Positions 53,714 through 62,380 of a stretch of 64,000 nt of DNA are shown here, one piece after another (positions within the stretch are counted from its first letter, which is position 1; each line of letters opens with the position of its first letter). Source of the DNA: Oscillatoria acuminata PCC 6304 (GTDB lineage Bacteria > Cyanobacteriota > Cyanobacteriia > Cyanobacteriales > Laspinemataceae); NCBI RefSeq assembly GCF_000317105.1, contig NC_019693.1:248001-312000 (forward strand). Direction: 5' to 3'. A model generated the notes under the pieces. It did not search any database. It worked only from the letters and a program-made list of their open reading frames with translations, and was not told where the DNA came from. Position numbers and translations under genes: made by a program.

Positions 53714-55195
53714 ATGAAAGCCATTATGGTTGTTGGGACCACATCCCACGCCGGGAAATCGGCGATCGCCACGGCCCTCTGCCGAATCCTCTATCGCCGA
53801 GGAATGCGCGTCGCCCCTTTTAAAGGACAAAATATGGCCTTAAACGCCTACGTTACCCTCAAAGGTGGAGAAATCGGCTACGCGCAAGCGGTGCAAGCCT
53901 GGGCTGCCGGTATTGCCCCGGAAGTGGAAATGAACCCAATTTTATTAAAACCCCAAGGGGATATGACTTCCCAAGTCATCCTCCGAGGAAAACCCGAGGG
54001 CAAAGTGGGGGCAGCAGAATACTATGAAAAGTTTTTTGATCGGGGTTGGAGTGCGATCGTTGATTCCTTAAACTCCCTTGCTAAAGAATTTGATATCATC
54101 GTCTGCGAAGGGGCTGGAAGTCCCGCAGAAATCAACCTCAAACATCGCGATTTAACCAATATGCGCGTTGCCAAACATCTCAACGCGCCTACTGTCCTGG
54201 TGGTCGATATTGACCGAGGCGGTGCTTTTGCTCATGTGGTTGGCACGTTAGCCTTATTAGACCCAGAAGAACGGGCTTTAATTCGCGGGGTTGTGATTAA
54301 TAAGTTTAGAGGACAGCGATCGCTTCTCGACTCGGGGATTACCTGGTTAGAGGAATACACCGGCATTCCCGTACTCGGGGTGATTCCTTGGATCGAGCAA
54401 ATGTTTCCCGCAGAAGACTCCCTCAGTTTATTAAATGCTCCTAGTCACAAAGAAGAGAGCGAAATTACCATTGCGGTGATTCGTTTACCGAGAATTTCTA
54501 ACTTTACGGATTTCGACCCCTTAGAAGCCGAACCGAGTGTGACGCTCAAATATATCAGTCCCAAACAATCTTTGGGCTATCCCGATGCGGTGATTCTCCC
54601 CGGTTCTAAAACAACAATCGCAGATTTGCTCGTTTTGAAACAAACGGGGATGGCGGAGGAATTGCAAAACTATGTCGCTGGGGGCGGAACGGTTTTAGGC
54701 ATTTGTGGCGGATACCAAATGTTGGGCCAAATTGTGGCAGACCCGGAAGGGGTTGAAGGCGTCGAAGGACGATTTGAAGGGTTGAATCTCTTGCCGATTA
54801 AAACCGTAATTACCAATCATAAAGTCTCCCGACAACGGGTGGTTAATTCTAATTATCCCACCCCCGGTTTACCTGTTACAGGGTATGAAATTCATCAGGG
54901 TCGGACGCAACCGAGCGAACGGTTTAATGGCGCGTTATCGCCAGATATTAAACCCCTATTTGATGATTTGAATTTGGGGTTGGTGGATAAAGAGCAATCG
55001 GTTTGGGGTTGCTATTTGCATGGTCTGTTTGATAATGGACCTTGGCGGCGGGCTTGGTTAAATCGCCTCCGCAATCAACGAGGGTTAAAATCTTTACCCA
55101 CAGGGATTGCTAATTACCGAGACCAACGAGAAGAAATTATTGATGCTTTGGCAACCATTGTCGAAGCCCATTTAGATTTAACCCCCTTGTTATGA
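53714..55195 (+). CDS. cobQ: Cobyric acid synthase (adenosylcobyrinate a,c-diamide amidating)
   Basis: 493 residues. An N-terminal dethiobiotin synthetase-like ATPase (VVGTTSHAGKSAIATALCRIL, FKGQNMALNA) joins a class I glutamine amidotransferase-like domain with the nucleophile in GGGTVLGICGGYQMLG and the His in WGCYLHGLFDN. It amidates four side chains in cobalamin (here likely pseudocobalamin) synthesis. No cobalamin riboswitch is apparent upstream. A ferredoxin gene follows by 91 bases. Confidence 0.96.
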   Translation: MKAIMVVGTTSHAGKSAIATALCRILYRRGMRVAPFKGQNMALNAYVTLKGGEIGYAQAVQAWAAGIAPEVEMNPILLKPQGDMTSQVILRGKPEGKVGAAEYYEKFFDRGWSAIVDSLNSLAKEFDIIVCEGAGSPAEINLKHRDLTNMRVAKHLNAPTVLVVDIDRGGAFAHVVGTLALLDPEERALIRGVVINKFRGQRSLLDSGITWLEEYTGIPVLGVIPWIEQMFPAEDSLSLLNAPSHKEESEITIAVIRLPRISNFTDFDPLEAEPSVTLKYISPKQSLGYPDAVILPGSKTTIADLLVLKQTGMAEELQNYVAGGGTVLGICGGYQMLGQIVADPEGVEGVEGRFEGLNLLPIKTVITNHKVSRQRVVNSNYPTPGLPVTGYEIHQGRTQPSERFNGALSPDIKPLFDDLNLGLVDKEQSVWGCYLHGLFDNGPWRRAWLNRLRNQRGLKSLPTGIANYRDQREEIIDALATIVEAHLDLTPLL

Positions 55196-55286
55196 GGACC
55201 GGATCTCTGGGGGTTCCAGGGGAAAAGAGAACAAATGTACGGGGCGGATCGACGATGAATAATTACCCTTCACCCCAGCTAAAATT

Positions 55287-55526
55287 ATGAGCGTAGATGT
55301 TATTTTTTTACCCGATCGCATTACGGTAAAAGCGGAGGTGGGAGAACCCTTACTAGAGGTGGCGAAACGGGCGGGAATTACGATTCCCACCGGATGTTTG
55401 ATGGGGTCTTGTCATGCTTGTGAAGTCGAAATTGATGGCGATCGCACCGTTTGTTCCTGTATTTCTGGCGTGCCTGGGGGTCAAGAACAGGTCACCATTA
55501 ATGTCTATATTGACCCGACCTGGTAA
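55287..55526 (+). CDS. 2Fe-2S ferredoxin-like protein
   Basis: 79 residues. C37-X4-C42-X2-C45 and C56 provide four cluster ligands in plant-type order, with a further C58; the domain is shorter than PetF. FLPDRITVKAEVGEPLLEVAKRAGITIPTGC is the typical beta-grasp start. Its partner is unknown; position after cobQ hints at a redox role there, but this is inference. Confidence 0.88.
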   Translation: MSVDVIFLPDRITVKAEVGEPLLEVAKRAGITIPTGCLMGSCHACEVEIDGDRTVCSCISGVPGGQEQVTINVYIDPTW

Positions 55527-55562
55527 AGGGTAAATCTCACCCGGTGCAATCTTCATCCTCAA

Positions 55563-55587
55563 TCCCTTTCCCATTTTGGGAAAGGGA
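55563..55587 (+). terminator. Terminator of the ferredoxin gene
   Basis: CCCTTTCCC-ATTTT-GGGAAAGGG followed by ACTTTGATTTTTCT, 38 bases after the stop. Confidence 0.65.
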
Positions 55588-55774
55588 CTTTGATTTTTCT
55601 CCCCTTCTCACCCACTGGGAGAAGAGTTGGTATTATCACAACAGAATTGTGGTAAATTGACTGAACATCCCCGGTCTTGGGTTAACAGGTTAAAGATTTT
55701 AAATTTGAGAAACTTCTAGCTTATCTTAAAGGAAGCACCCCAGGGGATACCGATGCCTTGGAGGTCGTTTTACA

Positions 55775-55985
55775 GGGAGCATCTCAATTTGTGAAAGAGA
55801 CCTAACCCCCCAGCCCCCTTCCCTAAGAGGGAAGGGGGAGCCGGAAGGGGGAGTCTCAAAGCCCCTCCAGTAATAAACATTCATTCCTTATTCTCCCTCT
55901 CCTCGTAGGAGAGGGCCTTAGGAGAGGTGGGGAGGGGTTTGGGGAGAGGTCCGACTGGTTTTTAAGCAAAAATTGAGATGCTCCC
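55775..55985. mobile_element. MITE-like element, GGGAGCATCTCAATTT family, with 8-bp target duplication
   Basis: Perfect 16-bp ends GGGAGCATCTCAATTT (55775-55790) and AAATTGAGATGCTCCC (55970-55985). GTTTTACA flanks both sides (55767-55774 and 55986-55993). The inside contains GACCTAACCCCCCAGCCCCC and CTCCCTCTCCTCGTAGGAGA modules shared with 40017-40197. No reading frame. It lies 57 bases upstream of the next gene and may alter its promoter. Confidence 0.9.
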
Positions 55986-56041
55986 GTTTTACACTCCGAT
56001 CGCCCTTCTCTGGCTCCCCTTCAGCCTCCTGTCAAGTGACT

Positions 56042-57853
56042 ATGCTGCAACCTAATTATTCATCCTTCTATTCTCCAGATTTAGAACAAGCGATTAACCG
56101 ATCGCCGATGGTCGTTTCTCCCGATACCCGCCTGATTGATGTGATTACCCAAATGGCTCACGCCAGAGCGAGTTGCGCCCTGACTGATGTCACCGCCTCA
56201 ATGGCATTCAGTCCGTTAGATGACGTGGGAGACGGCTGTGTCTTGATTATGGAGGGTGAGCAATTACGGGGAATTTTTAGCGAACGGGATGTGGTGCATC
56301 TGTGTGCGGCAGGAGTAAAAATTGTAAATATCACCATTGCCGAAGTCATGACAACGGAGGTGATTACCTTAGTTCAGTCGGAGTTTCGGGACCTGTTTCA
56401 AGTCCTTTCCCTGATGCAGAAACATGGCATTCGTCACTTGCCTCTAGTCGATGAAACGGGTCAAGTGTTAGGAACTTTGAGTCATGGTAGTATCCGAAAA
56501 GTGCTACAGCCAGTCAATCTCCTCAAGGCGCGATCGGTTGTAGAGGTGATGATTCGCGGAGTGGTGACGGCACCGCCGACTGCATCTTTACTCTCCCTGG
56601 CGGAATTAATGTCTCGGAACAAAGTTAGCTGTGTGGTGATTACCCAGATGGCAGACACCCTGAACCCTGACCTCACCGAGGGTCCCATTCACGGCGTCCC
56701 AATTTGTCCCCCAGAATCGGACCCTCAATCCAAGGGTCCCCAGGAACCCGGACCCATCGCTGTTGGGATGGTTACGGAACGGGACCTCGTGCAATTTCAT
56801 GCCCTAGATCTGGATTTGAACAGGACCTCAGCGGCGATCGTCATGAGTCAACCGTTATTTTCACTCACCCCCGACGACTCCCTGTGGAACGCTCATCAGA
56901 TGATGAAACAGTGGTCTGTCCGCCGGTTAGTGGTGGTCTCTGAACAGAGGGAACTGTTAGGAATTGTCACCCAATCTACCCTCCTGCAAGCCTTTGATCC
57001 AATGGAAATGTATCGGGTGATTGAGATGTTACAGCAATCCGTGGAAGAGCAACTCGTTGAACTGACCGAGACAAACGAACTGTTGCAAAAAGAGATTGTA
57101 GAACGTCAACAAGCCCAGGAAGAATTAAATCTAGCCCTAGCCGAAGAAAAGGAACTGAATGAACTGAAATCGAGCTTCACTTCAATGGTGACTCATGAAT
57201 TTAGAAATCCCCTCACTTCGATTTTATGTGCCGCCCAATTATTAGAAAGATTTGCGGATAAAATTACGGAAGAACAACGGTTGAGCTATCTGCAAATGAT
57301 TCAAAAAACCGCTGAATATATGGACCAAATGATTGATGACTTGCTAGTTCTAGGTTATGTCGAAAATCAAAAATTAGAGTATGAACCGCAACCCCTAGAT
57401 TTAGTCAAATTCTGTCAGGATTTGGTCGAAGAACGGGAATTTAGCGATATCGAACATCATGCTATTATCTTTCAGGCAGTCGGTTCGACTGGCGATGCCT
57501 GTCTTGATGAAAAGCTCCTGCGCTACATTCTAGGCAATTTGCTCACCAATGCTTGCAAATATTCCCCTTCTACTAGCCCGATTTATTTTGATTTAATTTG
57601 TCAAGACAATCAGGCTATTTTTAAAATTCGTGATGCCGGAATTGGCATTCCGGTAGAGGACCGCAAACGCTTGTTCCAGTCCTTCCACCGGGCGAGAAAT
57701 GTAGGGAAAATCCCGGGAACGGGACTGGGACTGACGATTGTGAAAAACTGCGTAGAAGCTCATCACGGTGAGATTACGGTAGAGAGTGAAGTCAATGTGG
57801 GGACGACCTTTACGGTGACTTTACCCTTAACTCCAGAATCAACGGGTGATTGA
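56042..57853 (+). CDS. CBS-domain sensor histidine kinase
   Basis: 603 residues from ATG 56042; a frame open to 55973 starts inside the MITE and is rejected. The N-terminal 340 residues hold two CBS pairs (for example IFSERDVVHLC, GIRHLPLVDETGQVLG, GMVTERDLVQFHAL and VRRLVVVSEQRELLGIVTQ). A coiled coil leads to HisKA (SMVTHEFRNPLTSIL) and HATPase_c with NLLTNACKYSP, DAGIGIP and GTGLGLTI, all intact. CBS pairs often bind adenine nucleotides, so the signal may be energy state. No membrane segment: a cytosolic sensor. The response regulator is not in the window. Confidence 0.93.
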   Translation: MLQPNYSSFYSPDLEQAINRSPMVVSPDTRLIDVITQMAHARASCALTDVTASMAFSPLDDVGDGCVLIMEGEQLRGIFSERDVVHLCAAGVKIVNITIAEVMTTEVITLVQSEFRDLFQVLSLMQKHGIRHLPLVDETGQVLGTLSHGSIRKVLQPVNLLKARSVVEVMIRGVVTAPPTASLLSLAELMSRNKVSCVVITQMADTLNPDLTEGPIHGVPICPPESDPQSKGPQEPGPIAVGMVTERDLVQFHALDLDLNRTSAAIVMSQPLFSLTPDDSLWNAHQMMKQWSVRRLVVVSEQRELLGIVTQSTLLQAFDPMEMYRVIEMLQQSVEEQLVELTETNELLQKEIVERQQAQEELNLALAEEKELNELKSSFTSMVTHEFRNPLTSILCAAQLLERFADKITEEQRLSYLQMIQKTAEYMDQMIDDLLVLGYVENQKLEYEPQPLDLVKFCQDLVEEREFSDIEHHAIIFQAVGSTGDACLDEKLLRYILGNLLTNACKYSPSTSPIYFDLICQDNQAIFKIRDAGIGIPVEDRKRLFQSFHRARNVGKIPGTGLGLTIVKNCVEAHHGEITVESEVNVGTTFTVTLPLTPESTGD

Positions 57854-57881
57854 GGGAGGATGCTGATGTTTCCCGGTTTGA

Positions 57882-58331
57882 TTACGGTTGAGAATAGTCA
57901 GCGATCGCATACTCCCGAAATCGTTCTAAATCCGCTTGAATCGTGGATTCTACCACACGACCCAAAAATAAATTATCCATAATTTGTCCCAAAATCCCGG
58001 GAATCGCATAGGCGATGGTGAGTTTAACCACACTGCCTTCTTGATGGCGATCGTAAAAGCGAATTGCCCCGCGATTCGGCAATCCATCCACCGATTCCCA
58101 CTGAATAATCTGATTGGGAACAATTTTCAAAATCCGAGACAGCCAACTAAATTCAAATCCCCCAGAGGCTAATTTCCACCGCGATAATTCCGGGTCTTCC
58201 TCTAAAATTTGCACCGATTCAATCCATTTCATCCAGCGCGGCATCTGCTCTAAATCAGACCAGAGACTCCACACATGATCAATGGGGGTATTGACTTCTA
58301 CTAAAACGCTATGTTCTAACCAGTTTGTCAT
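57882..58331 (-). CDS. SRPBCC (START-like) protein next to crtQ
   Basis: 149 residues. LEHSVLVEVNTPIDHVWSLWSDLEQMPRWMKWIESV and GAIRFYDRHQEGSVVKLTIAYAIPGILGQIMDN are typical of the polyketide cyclase/COQ10-like SRPBCC group that binds hydrophobic ligands. In other cyanobacteria such a gene sits next to zeta-carotene desaturase, so a link to carotenoids is plausible. Here 400 bases of repeats separate it from crtQ upstream. Confidence 0.85.
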   Translation of the reverse strand: MTNWLEHSVLVEVNTPIDHVWSLWSDLEQMPRWMKWIESVQILEEDPELSRWKLASGGFEFSWLSRILKIVPNQIIQWESVDGLPNRGAIRFYDRHQEGSVVKLTIAYAIPGILGQIMDNLFLGRVVESTIQADLERFREYAIADYSQP

Positions 58332-58374
58332 CAGAATTTAAAGGTTTAATATTGATAGTTTATAGGGTGATATG

Positions 58375-58480
58375 CAACAACCCGCACCCTGAAGGGTGGG
58401 GCTATACAGACAAAGCCTGCCTAAGCGCTAACGCGCAGGCTGCGCCAAACGCAGGCTAAAGAATAAAGTGGGTCTTTGAT
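58375..58480. repeat. Inverted copy of the palindromic repeat module
   Basis: AACCCGCACCCTGAAGGGTG, GGGCTATACAGACAAAGCCT and AACGCGCAGGCTGCG, in opposite orientation to the array at 58531. Confidence 0.7.
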
Positions 58481-58530
58481 AACCGGATTGGGTAGGATAC
58501 CCAATCCAGTTATGAAAAGTTGTTTTTATA

Positions 58531-58728
58531 GACTAGCCCGCGCAGGCGGGCTTCGTCTGTGTAGCCCCACCCTTTAGGGTGCGGGTGTTTGTTTATAGAC
58601 TAGCCCGCGCAGGCGGGCTTCGTCCGTATAGCCCCACCCTTCAGGGTGCGGGTGTTTGTTTATAGACTAGCCCGCGCAGGCGGGCTTCGTCTGTGTAGCC
58701 CCACCCTTCAGGGTGCGGGCGTTTCTTC
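58531..58728 (+). repeat. Tandem repeat, exact 67-bp period, three units
   Basis: GACTAGCCCGCGCAGGCGGG starts at 58531, 58598 and 58665. Each unit then has CTTCGTC(T/C)GTGTAGCCCC and the hairpin CACCCT(T/T)AGGGTGCGGGTG. The array ends two bases before the crtQ stop codon. Confidence 0.92.
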
Positions 58729-58730
58729 AA

Positions 58731-60203
58731 TTAACCGATCGCCAACGGTTTAGGACTCCCCGTTAATTCATTCACTCGCCCCAAAACCGCTTTTGCCGCT
58801 TGCCGTCCCGAAAGGGTGGCCCCTTCCATACTGTCAATATAATCCTGTTGGGTATAGCTTCCGGCGAGGAAGAAATTCCCCACGGGAGTCTGTTGCGCGG
58901 GCCGATAGGGGTCCATCCCTGGGGCTTCCCGATAGAGGGATTGCGCCAACTTGACCACACTGTACCAGGTCATATTTAAGTCTCGGGACGAGGGAAACAG
59001 TTCATGCACTTGATTAAGCACATGGTTGGCGATCGCCTCGTTACTCTGCTTAATAAACGGATCACCCGGCGTCAACACCAACTGCATCAACGACCCCTCC
59101 CCTTGGCGATAATAATCCGAGGGCGAAGTCACGGCTAAATCTGCAAAACAAGAAAAGTCTGCATCCGGGGTATAAAGCAGATTGTCAATGCCTGCCGCTT
59201 CCTCCACCTGCTGACGCTTCGCCGCATCATGCAATTCCGTCACCCACCCATCAAAACGCAATTGCACCGTCGCCACGGGCACCGCGTCGAGTTTGTAGAT
59301 ATTATCGAACTCCGGCCATTTGCGCCATGCCGGGGGTAAGACTTTCTGAATTCCGGGGATGTCACAGGCGAAGACATAAGCATCAGCGGTGATGGTTTCT
59401 TCCGTTTCCCCTTGAGCAACAATCAATCCCGTGACTGCCGTTTCCCCACTCTCTTCAGAAAACAGAATTTCCCGGACCCGGCGTCGGGTATGGATTTTAG
59501 CGCCTCTGGCTTCTAAATATTTGAGAATCGGTTGATGGAGGTAGGTATCTGGGGACCCTTCCAACATCCGCAGGACCGAGGCTTCCGTTTTTGCTGCAAA
59601 AAACTGGAAAATGGTCAGCATACAGCGGGCGGAAATGTTTTCCGTGTCGATAAAACCCAGCGCATAAGCGATCGGGTTCCACATCCGCTTGAGACTGCCA
59701 TTAGAACCGCCATGTTTGCGGAACCAGTCGGCGAAGCTGATGTGATCGAGGTTGCGAATGGTTTTCATCGCCCCATCGAAGTCCACTAAACCCCGGACAA
59801 TGGGGCTCGTGCCAAGAGCGATCGCATTGGTGAGTTTATCTTGTACCGAGAGTTGAGAGGTGGTGAAAAAGGCTTTTAAACCGTTGAAGGGTGCCCCGGT
59901 AATAAACCGAAAATCCAATTCCCCGGTTTTGCCCCCTTCGTTGATAAAGATATGAGTATGGTCTTTGAGGCGCAAATGGTCGATTGCACCTACTTTTTTC
60001 ATTAAGTCGAAGAGGTTGTAATAGCAGCCGAAAAAGACGTGCAATCCCATTTCGAGGTGATTGCCTTCGGCATCTACCCAACTGCCGACTTTCCCGCCGA
60101 CAAAGGGACGAGACTCGAAGATTTCCACTTCGTGACCCGCATCAACTAACTCTATGGCGGTGGACATTCCGGCTAGTCCCGCCCCTGCGATCGCTACCCG
60201 CAT
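58731..60203 (-). CDS. crtQ: 9,9'-di-cis-zeta-carotene desaturase
   Basis: 490 residues. The FAD-binding start [40 protein letters not shown] and [24 protein letters not shown], plus the C-terminal [27 protein letters not shown], identify the plant-type ZDS/CrtQ desaturase. It converts zeta-carotene to lycopene through neurosporene at the membrane, using plastoquinone in relatives. It is longer than CrtI-type signatures require and lacks them. The SRPBCC gene lies downstream on the same strand. Confidence 0.95.
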   Translation of the reverse strand: MRVAIAGAGLAGMSTAIELVDAGHEVEIFESRPFVGGKVGSWVDAEGNHLEMGLHVFFGCYYNLFDLMKKVGAIDHLRLKDHTHIFINEGGKTGELDFRFITGAPFNGLKAFFTTSQLSVQDKLTNAIALGTSPIVRGLVDFDGAMKTIRNLDHISFADWFRKHGGSNGSLKRMWNPIAYALGFIDTENISARCMLTIFQFFAAKTEASVLRMLEGSPDTYLHQPILKYLEARGAKIHTRRRVREILFSEESGETAVTGLIVAQGETEETITADAYVFACDIPGIQKVLPPAWRKWPEFDNIYKLDAVPVATVQLRFDGWVTELHDAAKRQQVEEAAGIDNLLYTPDADFSCFADLAVTSPSDYYRQGEGSLMQLVLTPGDPFIKQSNEAIANHVLNQVHELFPSSRDLNMTWYSVVKLAQSLYREAPGMDPYRPAQQTPVGNFFLAGSYTQQDYIDSMEGATLSGRQAAKAVLGRVNELTGSPKPLAIG

Positions 60204-60304
60204 TCTGCCTATCCCTGTAATGGTTCTTTACAGATTGTAATATAAGTGGCGATCGCCGCACCATCCTCCCTCAGGTTGCGATGTGATGGCAAGTCTATAA
60301 AACC

Positions 60305-60428
60305 TAGCCCTGTCAAGGTGGTAAATTTAATGACCCCAAATCCTTATTTCTTGTAGGGGCGTATTGCATACGCCCTCCGGAGGGCGTATGCAATACGCCC
60401 CTACAATCTACACACCTTGACAGGGCTA
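60305..60428. mobile_element. MITE-like element, TAGCCCTGTCAAGGTG family, with 12-bp target duplication
   Basis: The 124-bp element has ends TAGCCCTGTCAAGGTG and CACCTTGACAGGGCTA and a nearly perfect palindromic centre TGTAGGGGCGTATTGCATAC...GGAG.... GTCTATAAAACC lies on both sides (60293-60304 and 60429-60440). This is the shortest and cleanest copy. Confidence 0.92.
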
Positions 60429-60436
60429 GTCTATAA

Positions 60437-60468
60437 AACCCCACACCCTGAAGGGTGCGGGTTTTTAT
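60437..60468 (-). terminator. Terminator of the malic enzyme gene
   Basis: AACCCCACACCC and GGGTGCGGGTT pair around TGAA, with A/T tracts on both sides, 25 bases after the stop; probably active in both directions. The sequence is also the core of the palindromic repeat family. Confidence 0.6.
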
Positions 60469-60492
60469 TTTGAAAACCGGATTTCTTGTGAC

Positions 60493-61884
60493 TTAATGAC
60501 GGGCGGAACCTTCTTGACGCGCTGCCTGTTGGACTGCCGCAGAGACTGCGGTGACTACGCGATCGTCGAACACGGAGGGAATGATATTTTCCCGGCTGAG
60601 ATCCGACGGTTTGACCAAGGAGGCGATCGCCTTAGCAGCTTCCAGATACATGGTTTCGGTAATCGTATGGGCCCGACAATCGAGCGCCCCCCGGAAGATG
60701 CCGGGAAATGCCAAAACATTGTTAATTTGGTTAGGATAATCGCTGCGTCCCGTGGCAATGACGGCGACATCATCCATGACTAATTCTGGTTGAATTTCCG
60801 GGATGGGATTTGCCATTGCAAAGACGATCGGATCCGGTGCCATTGAGCGCACCATTTCTGGAGTTAGGACTCCCGGGGCGCTGACGCCGATAAACATATC
60901 CGTACCTTTAATCGCATCGGCTAAACTGCCGCCTTTTTCTACAGCAAATTCGCGTTTTTCGTCGTTTAAATCGGTGCGATCGCGACTGAGGATGCCTTTG
61001 GAATCACATAAGGTCATATAGCGGGCACCGGCTTGGCGTAATAAGCGGGCGATCGCCACCCCAGCAGCCCCGGCCCCATTCATGACGATCCGGATATCTT
61101 CCATCGCTTTACCCACCAATTTCAACGCATTGATAGAGGCTGCCAGGGTAACGATCGCCGTTCCATGTTGGTCATCATGAAACACCGGAATATCCAATTC
61201 CCGGCGCAAGCGCGCTTCAATCTCGAAACAGCGGGGGGAACTAATATCTTCTAAATTCACCCCCCCAAATACCGTGGCAATTCGTTTGACCGTTTCTACA
61301 ATTTCGTCACTATCTTGGGTGTTCAAACAGATGGGAAAGGCATCAATTCCGGCAAAGGCTTTAAATAACATCGCCTTACCTTCCATGACGGGGAGTGCGC
61401 CACCGGGCCCCAAATTGCCTAAGCCTAACACTGCCGAACCATCGGTGACGATCGCCACAGTATTTTGCTTGATGGTCAGATTATAGAGTTGTTCGGGATT
61501 GTTGGCGATTTCCATACAAATTCTCCCAACTCCCGGGGTATAGGCCATCGCTAAATCCGCTTGAGTTTTGAGGGGAATTTTATTTTCGATGGTAATTTTT
61601 CCGCCGCGATGCAGGTTAAAGGTGCGATCGTAAACGTTGAGCACTTTAATGTCTGAGATGCCCTTGATTTTCTGGACAATCTCTTCGGCGTGTTCACTAC
61701 TAGAAGCATCGACAGTAATATCCCGAGTCGTATGAGCGCGGGTTTGTTCGATCAAGTCGATTTGGCCGAGATTCCCCCCCACGGAGGCGATCGCCTGGGT
61801 CACGGTAGCCAGGGTTCCGGCTCGGTTGAGAAGTTGCAAGCGAATCGTGACGCTAAAGCTAGAATTCGGTGTTAATGCTACCAT
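60493..61884 (-). CDS. NAD(P)-dependent malic enzyme with N-terminal ACT domain
   Basis: 463 residues from ATG 61884 (TTG 61908 upstream is possible). An ACT domain (VTIRLQLLNRAGTLATVTQAIASVGGNLGQIDLIEQ) covers about 8-85. The malic enzyme core follows: PLKTQADLAMAYTPGVGRICMEI, VTDGSAVLGLGNLGPGGALPVMEGKAMLFK, FHDDQHGTAIVTLAA and the Rossmann loop IVMNGAGAAGVAIARLL. It oxidatively decarboxylates malate to pyruvate. The ACT domain suggests small-molecule feedback control. Confidence 0.92.
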   Translation of the reverse strand: MVALTPNSSFSVTIRLQLLNRAGTLATVTQAIASVGGNLGQIDLIEQTRAHTTRDITVDASSSEHAEEIVQKIKGISDIKVLNVYDRTFNLHRGGKITIENKIPLKTQADLAMAYTPGVGRICMEIANNPEQLYNLTIKQNTVAIVTDGSAVLGLGNLGPGGALPVMEGKAMLFKAFAGIDAFPICLNTQDSDEIVETVKRIATVFGGVNLEDISSPRCFEIEARLRRELDIPVFHDDQHGTAIVTLAASINALKLVGKAMEDIRIVMNGAGAAGVAIARLLRQAGARYMTLCDSKGILSRDRTDLNDEKREFAVEKGGSLADAIKGTDMFIGVSAPGVLTPEMVRSMAPDPIVFAMANPIPEIQPELVMDDVAVIATGRSDYPNQINNVLAFPGIFRGALDCRAHTITETMYLEAAKAIASLVKPSDLSRENIIPSVFDDRVVTAVSAAVQQAARQEGSARH

Positions 61885-62380
61885 CTTACTGCTGTTGTCC
61901 TCCAACAATTCTGAAACCTATTAGACGCTCCATCGCGCCTGCCGGGTTTTTTCCATCAAGGCTAATATTTTACCCTGATTTGCTCCAGGATTACGTCAGC
62001 AAAACTCTAAATTATGAGCTAATTTTGATAATTCCCAAACCCCAGCTATTCTCAGGTTTTAAAATAGAATATGAAGTATTTCTAAGGGGCAATAATAAAG
62101 GTTAAAATTTTGAGGAGATTTTCCTGGGGTATCTGGAGTGCCATCCCCCTAAAAAAATCCGCCACGACAACGGGTAGAACTCTTCTGGTCATGCTCTCCA
62201 ATTTTAGAGCAGCGATACCGCATTAAATCCCTAGGAAAATCCCTAGGACAAGAAACCCGGTTTATTGACTAAATTTCTACTAATTCGTCACAAATCGGGT
62301 CCAAAAACCAGGTTTTCAACTTTATACTGATGCGTTCTCAGGCTCAGGCTTTCTTCACCGCAATCACCCTCTCCCCTGCC
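61885..62380. other. Intergenic region between the malic enzyme and PAS kinase genes
   Basis: About 495 bases, mostly AT-rich, no gene. At about 62248-62316 a diverged single copy of the GAAACCGGG inverted repeat is seen (AAGAAACCCGGTTTATTGAC ... AAAAACCAGGTTTTC). Confidence 0.5.

Noticed and set aside
55973-56041. Extended N-terminus of the CBS histidine kinase
   Set aside because: These codons lie in the right end and target duplication of the MITE; the ATG at 56042 fits the CBS domain start.
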